From positions 1 to 64,000 of the forward strand of contig NZ_BIMD01000003.1 in NCBI RefSeq assembly GCF_004000905.1: a DNA stretch of 64,000 bases, given 5' to 3'. The notes under the pieces are model-generated. The model ran no database searches, was not told the origin of the DNA, and was given only the letters and a program-made list of their open reading frames with translations. Source of the DNA: Paenibacillus humicus NBRC 102415 (GTDB taxonomy: Bacteria > Bacillota > Bacilli > Paenibacillales > Paenibacillaceae). Numbering within the stretch: the first letter of the stretch is position 1; each line of letters starts with the position of its first letter. Position numbers and translations under genes: made by a program. Of this stretch, positions 40,647 to 48,841 are shown piece after piece.

Positions 40647-42668
40647 TTACTCTCCGGCCAGCTCCAGCCAACGGTCCATCATACCGGCCAGCTGCCGCTC
40701 GTCCATCTCCCGCTCCTTCCATCGCTGCTCCAGCGCCTCCGGGCTGCCGCTCACGGCAAGCTGCTCAAGCTCGGAGCCGGCTGCCGCGACCCTCGCTTCC
40801 AGAAGAGCAATCTCCTTTTCGAGCCGCTCCTTTTGCTTTTCGAGCTTCGCCTTTTGCTTTTCCTGGTACTCCTTTTGCTTTTCATGATGCGCCGGCTGCT
40901 TCCGGTTCGCCTTGCTGCCGCTCTCGGCTTCCTTCCTCTCGCTGGAGAAGGCGGCCTCAAGCGGAGGAGCCGCAGCGTTTTGGCTCCAGACACGCTCCGA
41001 ATTGCGCTCTCCTGTGAACCGGCTTTCCGCTGCCGGCCGCTTGGCCTGCTCCGCCTTATAGGCGTCATAGTTTCCGTTCCAGGAAGCAATGCGGCCTCCG
41101 GTGAGCTCCCAGACGCGCCCGGCAATGCGGTTGATGAAATACCGGTCATGGGACACGGCCAGAATCGTGCCCGGGAATTCCTCGAGCGCCTCCTCCAAAG
41201 CTTCTCTCGAGGCGGTGTCGAGATGGTTCGTCGGCTCGTCGAGCAGCAGCAGATTGGGCCGCTTCCTCACCAGCAGGGCGAGCCGCAGCCGGGACCATTC
41301 TCCGCCGGACAGAGCCTTGAGCGGACGAAACACGGCGGATCCGTAAAACTGGTACCGCGCCAGCAGATGGCGCGCCTCGCCTTCTTCCATGCCCGCTTCC
41401 GTCCGGAAGTAGTCCAGCACGGACTTTTCCGGCTCGGCGGCAGGCTCCTGCTGGGCCAGATAGCCGATCTCCAGCCGGGTTCCGAGCTTCAGCTCGCCTT
41501 CATCCGCGGATTCCCGGCCTAGGAGCATCTCCAGCAGCGTCGTTTTGCCGCTGCCGTTGTCCCCGATCAGGACCGCCTTTTCCCCATAAAGGAGCCCCCC
41601 TTCGGCCTCCTGCAGCAGGATGCGGTCTCCGTACCGCTTCGAAACCCGCTGGTAGGCGATGACCTGCTTGCCCGACCGGTCCTGCGGGTGGAGGCTGAAT
41701 TCCGCCGTCTTCGGCTCCAGGACGGGGCGCTTGACCGCCTCCATCTTCTCCAGCGCCTTGCGGATCGACGCCGCGCGCTTGAAAAACTTCTCGTTGTCCC
41801 CGATCCGTCCCCATTCCTCCAGCCTGCGGATCGTCTCCTTCATCTTTTTGATCGCCTTCTGCTGCTCCTGGAATTCGGCGAACTGGCGCAGCAGAAGCTC
41901 CTCCTTCTGCTTGAGGTATCCGCTGTAGCCGGACAGATAGGTATGGGCTTCGCCGTCCTCCAGCTCGATCATCTTCGTCCCGACGGCATCCAGGAAATAG
42001 CGGTCATGGGAGACGATGACGCAGCAGCCGGCATACCCTCGCAAAAATTGCTCCAGCCACTCCATCCCTTTCAGATCCAGATGGTTGGTCGGCTCGTCCA
42101 GCAGCAGCAGATCGGGGCTCGTCACCAGCTGGGAAGCCAGCACGACCCGGGTCTTCTCCCCGCCGGACAAGCTCCCTAGCGTCCGCCCGTCCCGGCTGCG
42201 GTCGATCTGCAGGCCGCTTGCGACTTGGTCGATGAATGTATCCATGTCGTATCCGCCTCCCTGCTCGAACATCTCCTGAACCTCGGAATAGCGGACCAGC
42301 AGCCGCTCCAGCGCGGAAGGTGCCAGGTCAGGATCGGCCATCCGGCTTTCCAGCGCGGCAAGCTCTTCCTTCGCCTTCATCAAGCTGCCGAATCCGCTGG
42401 CGAGCACCTCGTACACCGTCATCGATTCGTATGCTTCGGGAATCTGCGGCAAATATCCGATGCGCGCATCCCTGCGCACCGTCAGCATGCCTTCGTCGGC
42501 AGGCTCCCGGCCGGATATGAGCTTCAGCAGCGTCGATTTGCCGCTGCCGTTGCGGCCGATCAGGCCGACCTTTTCTCCTTCCTGGATTTGAAAGGATACG
42601 CCGTCCAGCACAAGATGGGCCGCGTGGTATTTTCTTACGTTCTGAGCGTTGACGATAATCATATGCAT
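40647..42668 (-). CDS. ABC-F family ribosomal protection protein
   Basis: A soluble protein of 673 residues with two ABC domains and no membrane part. Domain 1 has GRNGSGKST, LSGGEKTR and LLLDEPTNHLD; domain 2 has GDNGSGKTT, LSGGEWSR and the same Walker B. An inter-domain linker of about 80 residues (about 240-330), the part that reaches the ribosomal P site, joins them, and a Lys/Glu-rich coiled coil (about 575-673) ends the protein. Length and C-terminal extension resemble the VmlR/Vga-type antibiotic-resistance branch more than the housekeeping YdiF or YfmR types. The gene is preceded by an attenuator-like leader. ATG 42668 is next to AGGAG; ATG 42662 is the alternative. The antibiotic is unknown. 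Confidence 0.92.
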   Translation of the reverse strand: MHMIIVNAQNVRKYHAAHLVLDGVSFQIQEGEKVGLIGRNGSGKSTLLKLISGREPADEGMLTVRRDARIGYLPQIPEAYESMTVYEVLASGFGSLMKAKEELAALESRMADPDLAPSALERLLVRYSEVQEMFEQGGGYDMDTFIDQVASGLQIDRSRDGRTLGSLSGGEKTRVVLASQLVTSPDLLLLDEPTNHLDLKGMEWLEQFLRGYAGCCVIVSHDRYFLDAVGTKMIELEDGEAHTYLSGYSGYLKQKEELLLRQFAEFQEQQKAIKKMKETIRRLEEWGRIGDNEKFFKRAASIRKALEKMEAVKRPVLEPKTAEFSLHPQDRSGKQVIAYQRVSKRYGDRILLQEAEGGLLYGEKAVLIGDNGSGKTTLLEMLLGRESADEGELKLGTRLEIGYLAQQEPAAEPEKSVLDYFRTEAGMEEGEARHLLARYQFYGSAVFRPLKALSGGEWSRLRLALLVRKRPNLLLLDEPTNHLDTASREALEEALEEFPGTILAVSHDRYFINRIAGRVWELTGGRIASWNGNYDAYKAEQAKRPAAESRFTGERNSERVWSQNAAAPPLEAAFSSERKEAESGSKANRKQPAHHEKQKEYQEKQKAKLEKQKERLEKEIALLEARVAAAGSELEQLAVSGSPEALEQRWKEREMDERQLAGMMDRWLELAGE

Positions 42669-42704
42669 TCATCTCCTGTTAGGGAAGACGCTGCTCCACA
42701 GCGC

Positions 42705-42736
42705 AAAAAAGAGCCGCGGCAGCTGGCCGCGGCTCT
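42705..42736 (-). terminator. Leader terminator (attenuator) upstream of the ABC-F gene
   Basis: Perfect 11-base stem AGAGCCGCGGC / GCCGCGGCTCT with a five-base loop, then six T on the minus strand. It lies 37 bases before the ABC-F start and 27 bases after the stop of the leader ORF, so read-through is needed for ABC-F expression unless a promoter lies in between. Confidence 0.85.
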
Positions 42737-42763
42737 TCGGTTCGGCATGGCGATCCGTAGAGG

Positions 42764-42907
42764 TCAGGGCAGGCGTCTTCTCGCGATTGGGCCGTTCGTA
42801 CCAGGCAAAATGGACAGAGTTATCCCGTTCGCGGAAAAATCATGCACGATGCCAGCCATGGCAATGGGCAGCCGGCTGACGATGGAATGGGCCGATTCGC
42901 GGTTCAC
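42764..42907 (-). CDS. Leader ORF of the ABC-F gene, 47 residues
   Basis: A GTG start eight bases after AGGAGG opens a 47-codon frame beginning (M)NRESAHSIVSRLP and ending GPIARRRLP. The ribosome site is stronger than that of ABC-F itself. The frame stops 27 bases before the attenuator stem, so a ribosome stalled near the Arg-rich C-terminus could disturb the terminator. Leader peptides that sense ribosome-targeting antibiotics are known for vmlR, vga and lmo0919. This one is longer than most, so a function as a protein is not excluded. Confidence 0.65.
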   Translation of the reverse strand: MNRESAHSIVSRLPIAMAGIVHDFSANGITLSILPGTNGPIARRRLP

Positions 42908-42970
42908 CTGCTTCACCTCCTGTAGGGCGGGCTCCTCCATCCATGGGGATTTGCCGCGCGCAGTACTTTT

Positions 42971-43000
42971 ATTGTATCCAGCATCAAGCCGGATTGTACA
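42971..43000 (-). promoter_or_regulatory. Possible promoter of the ABC-F leader
   Basis: On the minus strand TGTACA (43000-42995) and TACAAT (42976-42971) are 18 bases apart. Transcription would start about 55 bases before the leader ORF. Confidence 0.45.
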
Positions 43001-43084
43001 GGTAGAGTTCGGTTTCAATTTTATTCGACCCGATCAAATTCCTATAGGCTGAAAGCTTAACTTGCCTGCAGACCGCCCGGAGAA

Positions 43085-43765
43085 TCAGTTCAATTTGATG
43101 CCGCTTAAAATTCGGTCCCAAAGCGAATCGTCCTTGATGTCATGCGGGACTTCCACAACGCAGACCTGGCTCATTTTCCAATCGGCTTCCTGAATCGTTT
43201 TCAGCTCCGCAACCGGATTCAGAACAAGCAGGGTGAATTCTTTGCCCCCAAGCACTCTCGTCAGCGCGGCTTGCATGGCGGCCGCCTGGTCATATTCGGC
43301 GTACCACCGGATGAAGAGAGGATGCCGGCTCTGATTCAGGCCCTCCCACAATCTCGCTATGCGCATGTCGAGCTTGGCCTTGTAGGCCGGATACGAGGAG
43401 GTCCAGTGCTGGCCCTCGAAAATGGGGAAATCATGGACGGAAATGATATTGTACAGCGCATCCTTGATGAAATAGGACTTGATCAGCGTCTTTTCGACCG
43501 GCTCCAAATAAATGGGCTCCCCGTCGTCCAGATAATATTGGGGATAAAAGGTCTCCTCTGCCATGACCAGATGCTCCAGCTTCATGAAATCATGGAAACG
43601 ATGATCGAACAGCCGGGCCACATCACCGAGCGAGAGCGACACCATCCAGTCGAGCGGCATGGAGAACTTCCTGAGCCCGTGCCTTCTCATGTGAATGGCC
43701 GGGGAGCAGGACGATCCCAGACTGACGATCAAGTCATAGCTTTTCATCACCTTTTTCAGCCTCAT
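43085..43765 (-). CDS. DUF1796 family putative papain-like cysteine peptidase
   Basis: A 226-residue protein whose N-terminus, YDLIVSLGSSCSPAIHMRRH followed by GLRKFSMPLDWMVS, is the signature of the DUF1796 family. The candidate nucleophile is C20, with the conserved PLDW about 20 residues on and a His in the central part (VHDFPI). The rest fits the family length. Members are predicted, not proven, to be peptidases or to act on surface polymers. GAGAGGGATC precedes the ATG. It is monocistronic and the biological role is unknown. Confidence 0.82.
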   Translation of the reverse strand: MRLKKVMKSYDLIVSLGSSCSPAIHMRRHGLRKFSMPLDWMVSLSLGDVARLFDHRFHDFMKLEHLVMAEETFYPQYYLDDGEPIYLEPVEKTLIKSYFIKDALYNIISVHDFPIFEGQHWTSSYPAYKAKLDMRIARLWEGLNQSRHPLFIRWYAEYDQAAAMQAALTRVLGGKEFTLLVLNPVAELKTIQEADWKMSQVCVVEVPHDIKDDSLWDRILSGIKLN

Positions 43766-43983
43766 GTAACCGATCCCTCTCTTCTACTCTTCCTTTCCCT
43801 ATAAGAATATGCCGGGAGAAAGAGCCGGGATTGGACACGTCAAGCCGGAACGAGTGGAATTATGAACTCAATTGCTTAGGACCCGGCTCCGCCTTCGGAC
43901 CGATGCTTCAGCCCAGCCAACTCCTCATAATGGGAGAAAGAAAACATCATGCCCGTCAGGATTGAAAAAGGGGGAAGTTCAGA

Positions 43984-44514
43984 ATGGACTACTTGCGGGA
44001 TTATGCTATGTACGCTTCTGTATTCGGCCTGTTCAGCTTCAGCTGGTTCGGCTGGGCGCAGGAGAATCCGCCCAGGAGCTGGCGCTTATACCTCGGCATC
44101 GCTTCGGGTATCGCCATGCTCGTATGCTTGTTCGGCGTTTATTCCAGCATTCGGAATTGGGATGCGCCCTCTGCCTTGAATGAAGCGCGATCATTCCGCG
44201 GTTATCTGATTTCGGTCTATGCCGAAGTTCTGCTGGGCGGGGCCGGCGCCCTCTATCTGATCCGTACCCGGAAATCCGCTTACGTGTCGGCTTGGATCTC
44301 CTTTGTCGTCGGCATTCATTTCATCGGGCTGGCAGGCGTCTTCAACGACTGGAGCCTGCATGTGCTGGCGGCGCTTCTCGTTGCCGTCTCTGTGGCCGCA
44401 TCGGTCCTGTCCCGCAGGTTGAAGCTTGCCGTCAGCGCCTTGTCAGGCATCGGCTCCGGCACGGCGCTGTTCGCCTTCGCCGTGCTCGGCATGGTTCGGT
44501 TTCTCATGGCTTGA
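43984..44514 (+). CDS. Integral membrane protein, unknown function
   Basis: A 176-residue protein with about five hydrophobic segments and the N-terminal sequence YAMYASVFGLFSFSWFGWAQ. The next part (ENPPRSWR, then LGIASGIAML) looks like a family of small Bacillales membrane proteins of unknown function that I recognise only vaguely. AAAGGGGG lies upstream of the ATG and a strong terminator follows, so it is a real single-gene unit. There are no catalytic or binding motifs I can point to. Confidence 0.75.
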   Translation: MDYLRDYAMYASVFGLFSFSWFGWAQENPPRSWRLYLGIASGIAMLVCLFGVYSSIRNWDAPSALNEARSFRGYLISVYAEVLLGGAGALYLIRTRKSAYVSAWISFVVGIHFIGLAGVFNDWSLHVLAALLVAVSVAASVLSRRLKLAVSALSGIGSGTALFAFAVLGMVRFLMA

Positions 44515-44569
44515 TTCCGGCAAACATTCGCGCAAGCAGACCGGCGGCCGCTGCAAGCTGCGGGAATAT

Positions 44570-44611
44570 GCCCTCGGCTTCGATCCAAGGAAGATCGAAG
44601 CCGAGGGCTTT
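44570..44611 (+). terminator. Strong terminator after the membrane protein gene
   Basis: Perfect 16-base stem (44570-44585 with 44593-44608, core CTCGGCTTCGATC) with a seven-base loop, followed by TTTCTTC. It sits between convergent genes. Confidence 0.8.
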
Positions 44612-44657
44612 CTTCGATGCAGCTTATAACCGGCTGGCATCCTTGCGGACAATGAGG

Positions 44658-45326
44658 TCAGCCCTGCACGATCGCCATCGCAAAGCCGTCATAGCCTTTG
44701 CGGCCGACAGTCTGGATCGCCGTAGCGGACAGCCTGGCGTCTCCGGCCATCAGGTCGAAGAAGGTCCGGACTCCATGCACCCGCGGATCCGTGCTGTGCC
44801 TGTTCACGACATCGCCGCTCCGCACGACGTTGTCGCCGATGATGACGGTGCCCCGACGGGATAATCGCAGCGCCGACTTCAGATAATCCGGGTTGTTCGG
44901 CTTGTCGGCATCGATGAAGATGAAATCAAAGGGCTCGATCCCCGCCTTCTCCATCTCCTCCAGACTCGCCCGAGCATCGCCTGTCCGGACCTCCACCTTG
45001 GCCTCAAGGCCGGCAAGCGCGATGTTGCGGCGGGCGACGTCCGCATGGCGAGGATCCAGCTCGAGGCTGACGGCCGTTCCGTCCTGCGGAAGGCCTCGCG
45101 CCATCCAGATCGTGCTGTACGCTCCAAGTGTTCCGATCTCCAGGATGCGCTTCGCTCCCTTCATCCGAACGAGCAGCTGCAGCAGCTTGCCTTGAGCGGC
45201 GGTCACGTCGATCTCCGGCAGCCCTTCCCTGCGATTGGCTGCGAGCACCTCGCTCAATACGCCATCCGCCTCGATCAGGCGGTCCTCGATATAATCGTCC
45301 ACTTGCGTCCAGATCGGAATCATCAT
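44658..45326 (-). CDS. SAM-dependent O-methyltransferase (COMT-like, PF01596)
   Basis: A 222-residue class I methyltransferase. Motif I is ILEIGTLGAYSTIWMARGLP, followed by the acidic end of strand 2 (SLELDPRHA). The metal-binding D in FIFIDADKPNN and the DNVVRSG motif are both typical of divalent-cation-dependent catechol-type O-methyltransferases. AAGGAGTG precedes the ATG. It is divergent from a LysR gene across an AT-rich 158-base gap, the classic arrangement for LysR control. Substrate unknown, probably a catechol or flavonoid-like compound. Confidence 0.93.
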   Translation of the reverse strand: MMIPIWTQVDDYIEDRLIEADGVLSEVLAANRREGLPEIDVTAAQGKLLQLLVRMKGAKRILEIGTLGAYSTIWMARGLPQDGTAVSLELDPRHADVARRNIALAGLEAKVEVRTGDARASLEEMEKAGIEPFDFIFIDADKPNNPDYLKSALRLSRRGTVIIGDNVVRSGDVVNRHSTDPRVHGVRTFFDLMAGDARLSATAIQTVGRKGYDGFAMAIVQG

Positions 45327-45412
45327 GAATCACTCCTTCAGCGAAGTAGCCGAGCGGCCTCGGCTCTTGACTTCACTATATTCGAAATGAAAATATAAAT
45401 ATAATATATGTT

Positions 45413-45423
45413 ATTCGGTGAAT
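45413..45423. promoter_or_regulatory. Possible LysR binding core in the divergent gap
   Basis: ATTCGGTGAAT is a small inverted repeat (ATTC-GGT-GAAT) within the AT-rich region between the methyltransferase and LysR genes, about 60 bases before the LysR start. The T-N11-A rule is met by the flanking bases. Confidence 0.4.
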
Positions 45424-45484
45424 GATACATTTTATTTATAAATAGAAAATCGAAAAGCGACTCCCGAGCAAAGGAGAATGAACG

Positions 45485-46390
45485 ATGAACCTGCATGCCC
45501 TTCGCCTGTTCCATGCCGTCGCTTCCTCCGGCAGCGTAACCCGGGCGGCCGAGCAGCTGAGCATCAGCCAGCCGGCCATTACAGCCCAGATCAAAAAGTT
45601 TGAGAAGGAGCTTGCCCTGCCGCTGCTGCAGCCGGATGGAAGGGGAATACGGCTCACGGACGCCGGCCGACAGGTGAAAGAGCTGGCGGACCGCCTCTTT
45701 GCCGTCGAGAGGCAGATCGAGACGCTGGCGGAGCAGTACGGACGAGGCGATCAAGGACGGCTTTCGCTGGCGGCGACCTATTTGCCCGCGAACTTCCTGC
45801 TGCCCGCCTGGCTCGCCAAATTCAAGCAGAAGCACGAACGCGTGGAAATGAGCGTGACGACGACCAACTCCAGCGGAGCGCTGCGGCTGCTGCAGCGGAT
45901 GGAAGCCGATCTCGCCTTATACGGCGGGCTGCCGGAGGAGCATCCCGATACGATTCAAGCCGAGGAGCTGTTCCAGGACGAGCTGTGGTTCGTAGTCGCC
46001 CCGACGCATCGGCATGCCGGCGGCTCGATCGGCCTCGATGACATGATGAGAGAGCCCTTCATCATGCGGGAGGAGGGCAGCTCCACGAGAGAAAGGCTGT
46101 TCTCCCTCTGCAGGACCTATAATGTCCCTTCCCCCCGGATCGCTCTCCAATTCAACGGCCTCCATGAAGCGATCAGCGCCGTCATCGCCGGTTACGGCGC
46201 CAGCTTCGTGTCCTCGCTCGTCGTCCGGGACGAGGTGCGCCGGGGCGAGCTGAGCCGCGTGCACGTGGAGGGAGTCAATCTGAGGAACAGCATTGCGATC
46301 TGTACCCGCCGAGGAGAAAACTTGTCTCCGGCAGCCTCCAATCTCGTCGACTTGATTCGTGAGAGCCGCGATGGGATGGGGAGCGGGTAG
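45485..46390 (+). CDS. LysR family transcriptional regulator
   Basis: A 301-residue regulator: N-terminal helix-turn-helix (LRLFHAVASSGSVTRAAEQL, ISQPAITAQIKKFEKEL), a linker helix, then the two-lobed substrate-binding domain with RLSLAATYLPANFLLPAWLA and the C-terminal EAISAVIAGYGASFVSSLV. AAAGGAG precedes the ATG. The similarity to CysL/CbbR-type members in the effector domain is general only. It most likely activates the divergent O-methyltransferase gene. Confidence 0.95.
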   Translation: MNLHALRLFHAVASSGSVTRAAEQLSISQPAITAQIKKFEKELALPLLQPDGRGIRLTDAGRQVKELADRLFAVERQIETLAEQYGRGDQGRLSLAATYLPANFLLPAWLAKFKQKHERVEMSVTTTNSSGALRLLQRMEADLALYGGLPEEHPDTIQAEELFQDELWFVVAPTHRHAGGSIGLDDMMREPFIMREEGSSTRERLFSLCRTYNVPSPRIALQFNGLHEAISAVIAGYGASFVSSLVVRDEVRRGELSRVHVEGVNLRNSIAICTRRGENLSPAASNLVDLIRESRDGMGSG

Positions 46391-46487
46391 CCCTGGTCGG
46401 GTTCTAGCTAATCCATCCGCCCCTTCCGATCTCCTCCAGGATGGTGTTCGTTCAGAAGCTGTCCATCCTGCTGGCGAAGTCCGGCGC

Positions 46488-46616
46488 GAATCGCCGGATG
46501 TCGCGGAGATGCATCAGCTGAGCGGCCCATACAACTTCATGCTCAAGGTCCAGACGAGGTCGATGGCTTCCTTGGAAGCTTTCCAACTTGGCAGCAGCAC
46601 GCTGATGCGAGCCTGA
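46488..46616 (+). pseudogene. Fragment of an Lrp/AsnC-type regulator
   Basis: The frame from 46488 reads SPDVAEMHQLSGPYNFMLKV then QTRSMASLEAFQ. This fits the first strand-helix of the Lrp/AsnC ligand (RAM) domain, where family members read like pEVaEcHrvtGdyDfllKV. The preceding DNA-binding domain and the C-terminal half are absent, and a stop follows after nine unrelated residues. No ribosome site or start is present. It appears to be a relic in the gap between the LysR and MocR genes. Recognition rests on one motif of about 30 residues. Confidence 0.5.
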
Positions 46617-46624
46617 GCGGGCCA

Positions 46625-48076
46625 TCACGGAGCTGTCAACGATCGGATCAGGCTGGACAATACCGCCAAGCCTTCCCTCAGCTGGCTCAAGGAAGCAAAG
46701 GAATAGGACAGCCTCAAATGCTGCCGGTCCTCCCGGTCGTAGATGCTGCCCGGGTTGAGCAGCACTCCGGCTTGCAGCGCAGTCTCGAAAAGGCGCCGCA
46801 TGTCCAAGGGCTTGCGCAGCCGCAGCCAGATATAGAATCCGCCCCGCGGCATCGTCCAATCCGCCAGATCGGAGAAGGAGGCCTCCAGGGCTTCCAGAGC
46901 GATCCCCCTGCGCTCCCTCAGCTTTCCGCGCAGGAAGGACAAATGCTCTTCATGACAGCCGGTCGCCAGCCATTCCGCGACGGCATGCTGCGAAAGGGTG
47001 CTGGAGCCATAGTCCGTCTGCATCTTGATATCGGCCAAGCGCTCGATGACGGGCTCGGGTCCGGCAATCCAGCCGATGCGCAGCCCCGGTCCCAGCGATT
47101 TGGACATGCTCCCCATATGCAGCACAAGTCCCTGGCTGTCCAGCGATTTAAGCGGAGACGGAGGCGGCTCGTCCAGCCACAGATCCCCGTAGGCATCGTC
47201 CTCGACGACCGGAAGCCGCGCCTCCGCGCAAGCCTGCATCAAGCTTTCCCTGCGCTTCAGCGTCATCACGCCGCCAGTCGGATTGCGGTAAGTAGGATTC
47301 GTGTAAAGCAAGGAAGCTCCGTGCTGGCGCATCAGTCTCCCGACGGCATCCGGCCGGATGCCGTCCCCGTCCATAGGGACGGTTCTAAGCTCCATGCCTG
47401 CGGACTGGAAGACATGGACGGAATTCAAGTAGGTCGGATTTTCGGCTAAAATCACGGAACCCGGGCGCAGCAGCCCGAGCGAGATCAGCTGAAGGCCTTG
47501 GAGCGCCCCCGACACGATCAGAATGGAAGACGGCGAGGCTGAGATCCCTTTTCGCTGCAAATACGAGCTTAAAGCCTCCCTCAAGGGATAGCTGCCTTTC
47601 GGCTCCGGATATCCCAGGCTGAGCGGTCCGGAGACGCTGCCCGCCAGCAGCTCCGCGATCCGAGTGGACGGCAGCAGCTCCGGCGACAGTTCTCCGGTTC
47701 CGAGGCGGATCAGGCTGGGATCCGGCTCGGCTTCATTGATCCGCCGGATCAGGGACAGGTTGGGCCGATAGGCGCCGGAGCTCACATAGCGGCCCCAATC
47801 GGGCTGCCGGGTGCCGGCAAGCAGATTCCAGGTGCTGTTCGCCACGACCGTTCCCCGGCCGACGGCGGATTCGACCAGCCCGTCAGCCGCCAGCTCGCCC
47901 AACGCATGGACCACCGTGCTGCGGTTGACCGCCAACGCCGCTGCCAGCTCTCTCTGGGAAGGAATCCTCATCCCGACCGGCCATTCGCCGCTTCTGATCT
48001 TTCCTTTCACGAAATCATAGATCTGCTGGTGGAGCGGCCCGGCCTCGCGCTTTTCCAGCTTCCATTTCTCGGTCAT
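46625..48076 (-). CDS. MocR-type regulator (GntR DNA-binding domain fused to PLP aminotransferase)
   Basis: A 483-residue fusion protein. Residues 1-75 are a GntR winged helix (PLHQQIYDFVKGKIRSGEW, SQRELAAALAVNRSTVVHAL). Residues 110-480 are a fold-type I aminotransferase domain with NPTYRNPTGGVM, DDAYGDLWLD and the PLP-binding Lys in SMSKSLGPGLRIGW. Such proteins use PLP-bound effectors to control amine or amino-acid genes. It is divergent from a LysE exporter, and a 13-base inverted repeat lies between them. This pairing suggests control of amino-acid export. Confidence 0.95.
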   Translation of the reverse strand: MTEKWKLEKREAGPLHQQIYDFVKGKIRSGEWPVGMRIPSQRELAAALAVNRSTVVHALGELAADGLVESAVGRGTVVANSTWNLLAGTRQPDWGRYVSSGAYRPNLSLIRRINEAEPDPSLIRLGTGELSPELLPSTRIAELLAGSVSGPLSLGYPEPKGSYPLREALSSYLQRKGISASPSSILIVSGALQGLQLISLGLLRPGSVILAENPTYLNSVHVFQSAGMELRTVPMDGDGIRPDAVGRLMRQHGASLLYTNPTYRNPTGGVMTLKRRESLMQACAEARLPVVEDDAYGDLWLDEPPPSPLKSLDSQGLVLHMGSMSKSLGPGLRIGWIAGPEPVIERLADIKMQTDYGSSTLSQHAVAEWLATGCHEEHLSFLRGKLRERRGIALEALEASFSDLADWTMPRGGFYIWLRLRKPLDMRRLFETALQAGVLLNPGSIYDREDRQHLRLSYSFASLSQLREGLAVLSSLIRSLTAP

Positions 48077-48117
48077 GAATGCCCCTGCTCCCCATCCGTT
48101 TCGGTGGAGACATTATA

Positions 48118-48149
48118 CCAATTGGTTGGCTCTGCCGCCAACCGATTGG
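48118..48149. promoter_or_regulatory. Large inverted repeat between mocR-type and lysE-type genes
   Basis: CCAATTGGTTGGC and GCCAACCGATTGG form 13-base arms with one mismatch and a six-base spacer. The element TATACCAA at its left edge (48114-48121) recurs directly at 48185-48192 before the LysE start. Both are likely MocR-regulator contacts. Confidence 0.65.
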
Positions 48150-48208
48150 ATGGAGACTCCCGGCCGGATTGCTCTTACAATGGCTATACCAACCATCGGG
48201 AGGATCAT

Positions 48209-48841
48209 ATGCTGACTGCAGCCATTCACGGATTTCTGCTGGCGCTGGGGCTCATTCTGCCCTTAGGGCCGCAAAATGTGTTCATTTTCAATCAAGGAGC
48301 CTCTCAAGTCCGGTTCGCCCGCGCGCTGCCCGCCATCATCGCCGCCGGACTATGCGACACGCTGCTCATTCTGCTCGCCGTATGGGGTGTCTCCGTCATT
48401 ATCTTCGACAATCAGGAAATCAAGCTCATCCTTTATCTCGCCGGCATTTGCTTCCTGATGTATATGGGCGCCGCCTCCTGGAGAACCAGGCCCGCCGTCC
48501 CGGGCACGGCAGCCGGCGGCGCCATGTCGGCCAAAAAGCAGATGGCCTTCGCCGCATCGGTCTCGCTTCTGAACCCGCATGCCTTGCTCGACACTGTCGG
48601 CGTCGTCGGCACGAGCTCGCTCGGCTACGCCGGTTATGAGAAGGCCGCATTCACGATCGTCTGCGCGGCCGTCTCCTGGCTCTGGTTCATCGGCCTGGGC
48701 GTTGCCGGCAAATCGGCGGTAAAGCTCGATTCATCCGGACGAATGCGGATGGGGATCAACCGTATTTCCGCGCTGATGATGTGGGGAACGGCCGTTTATC
48801 TCGGCTGCGTTCTGCTCGCAGAACGATCGGGCACGGCTTGA
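48209..48841 (+). CDS. LysE/ArgO family amino-acid exporter
   Basis: A 210-residue membrane protein with six hydrophobic segments. The N-terminal LPLGPQNVFIFNQG is the LysE/ArgO signature and SLLNPHALLDTVGVVG is the second conserved motif (NPxxxxD). The family exports basic amino acids (Lys, Arg) by proton antiport. GGGAGG lies five bases before ATG 48209; the longer open frame upstream reads through the MocR promoter and is not coding. It is divergent from the MocR-type gene, which probably controls it. Confidence 0.94.
   Translation: MLTAAIHGFLLALGLILPLGPQNVFIFNQGASQVRFARALPAIIAAGLCDTLLILLAVWGVSVIIFDNQEIKLILYLAGICFLMYMGAASWRTRPAVPGTAAGGAMSAKKQMAFAASVSLLNPHALLDTVGVVGTSSLGYAGYEKAAFTIVCAAVSWLWFIGLGVAGKSAVKLDSSGRMRMGINRISALMMWGTAVYLGCVLLAERSGTA

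Noticed and set aside
42764-43018. 84-residue open frame starting at 43018 as the ABC-F leader protein
   Set aside because: Its start lies upstream of or within the likely promoter and lacks a ribosome site; the GTG at 42907 has a near-perfect one.
46452-46859. 135-residue minus-strand frame next to the MocR gene
   Set aside because: It overlaps the MocR coding sequence in another frame and the Lrp-like remnant on the other strand; composition is typical of a shadow frame.
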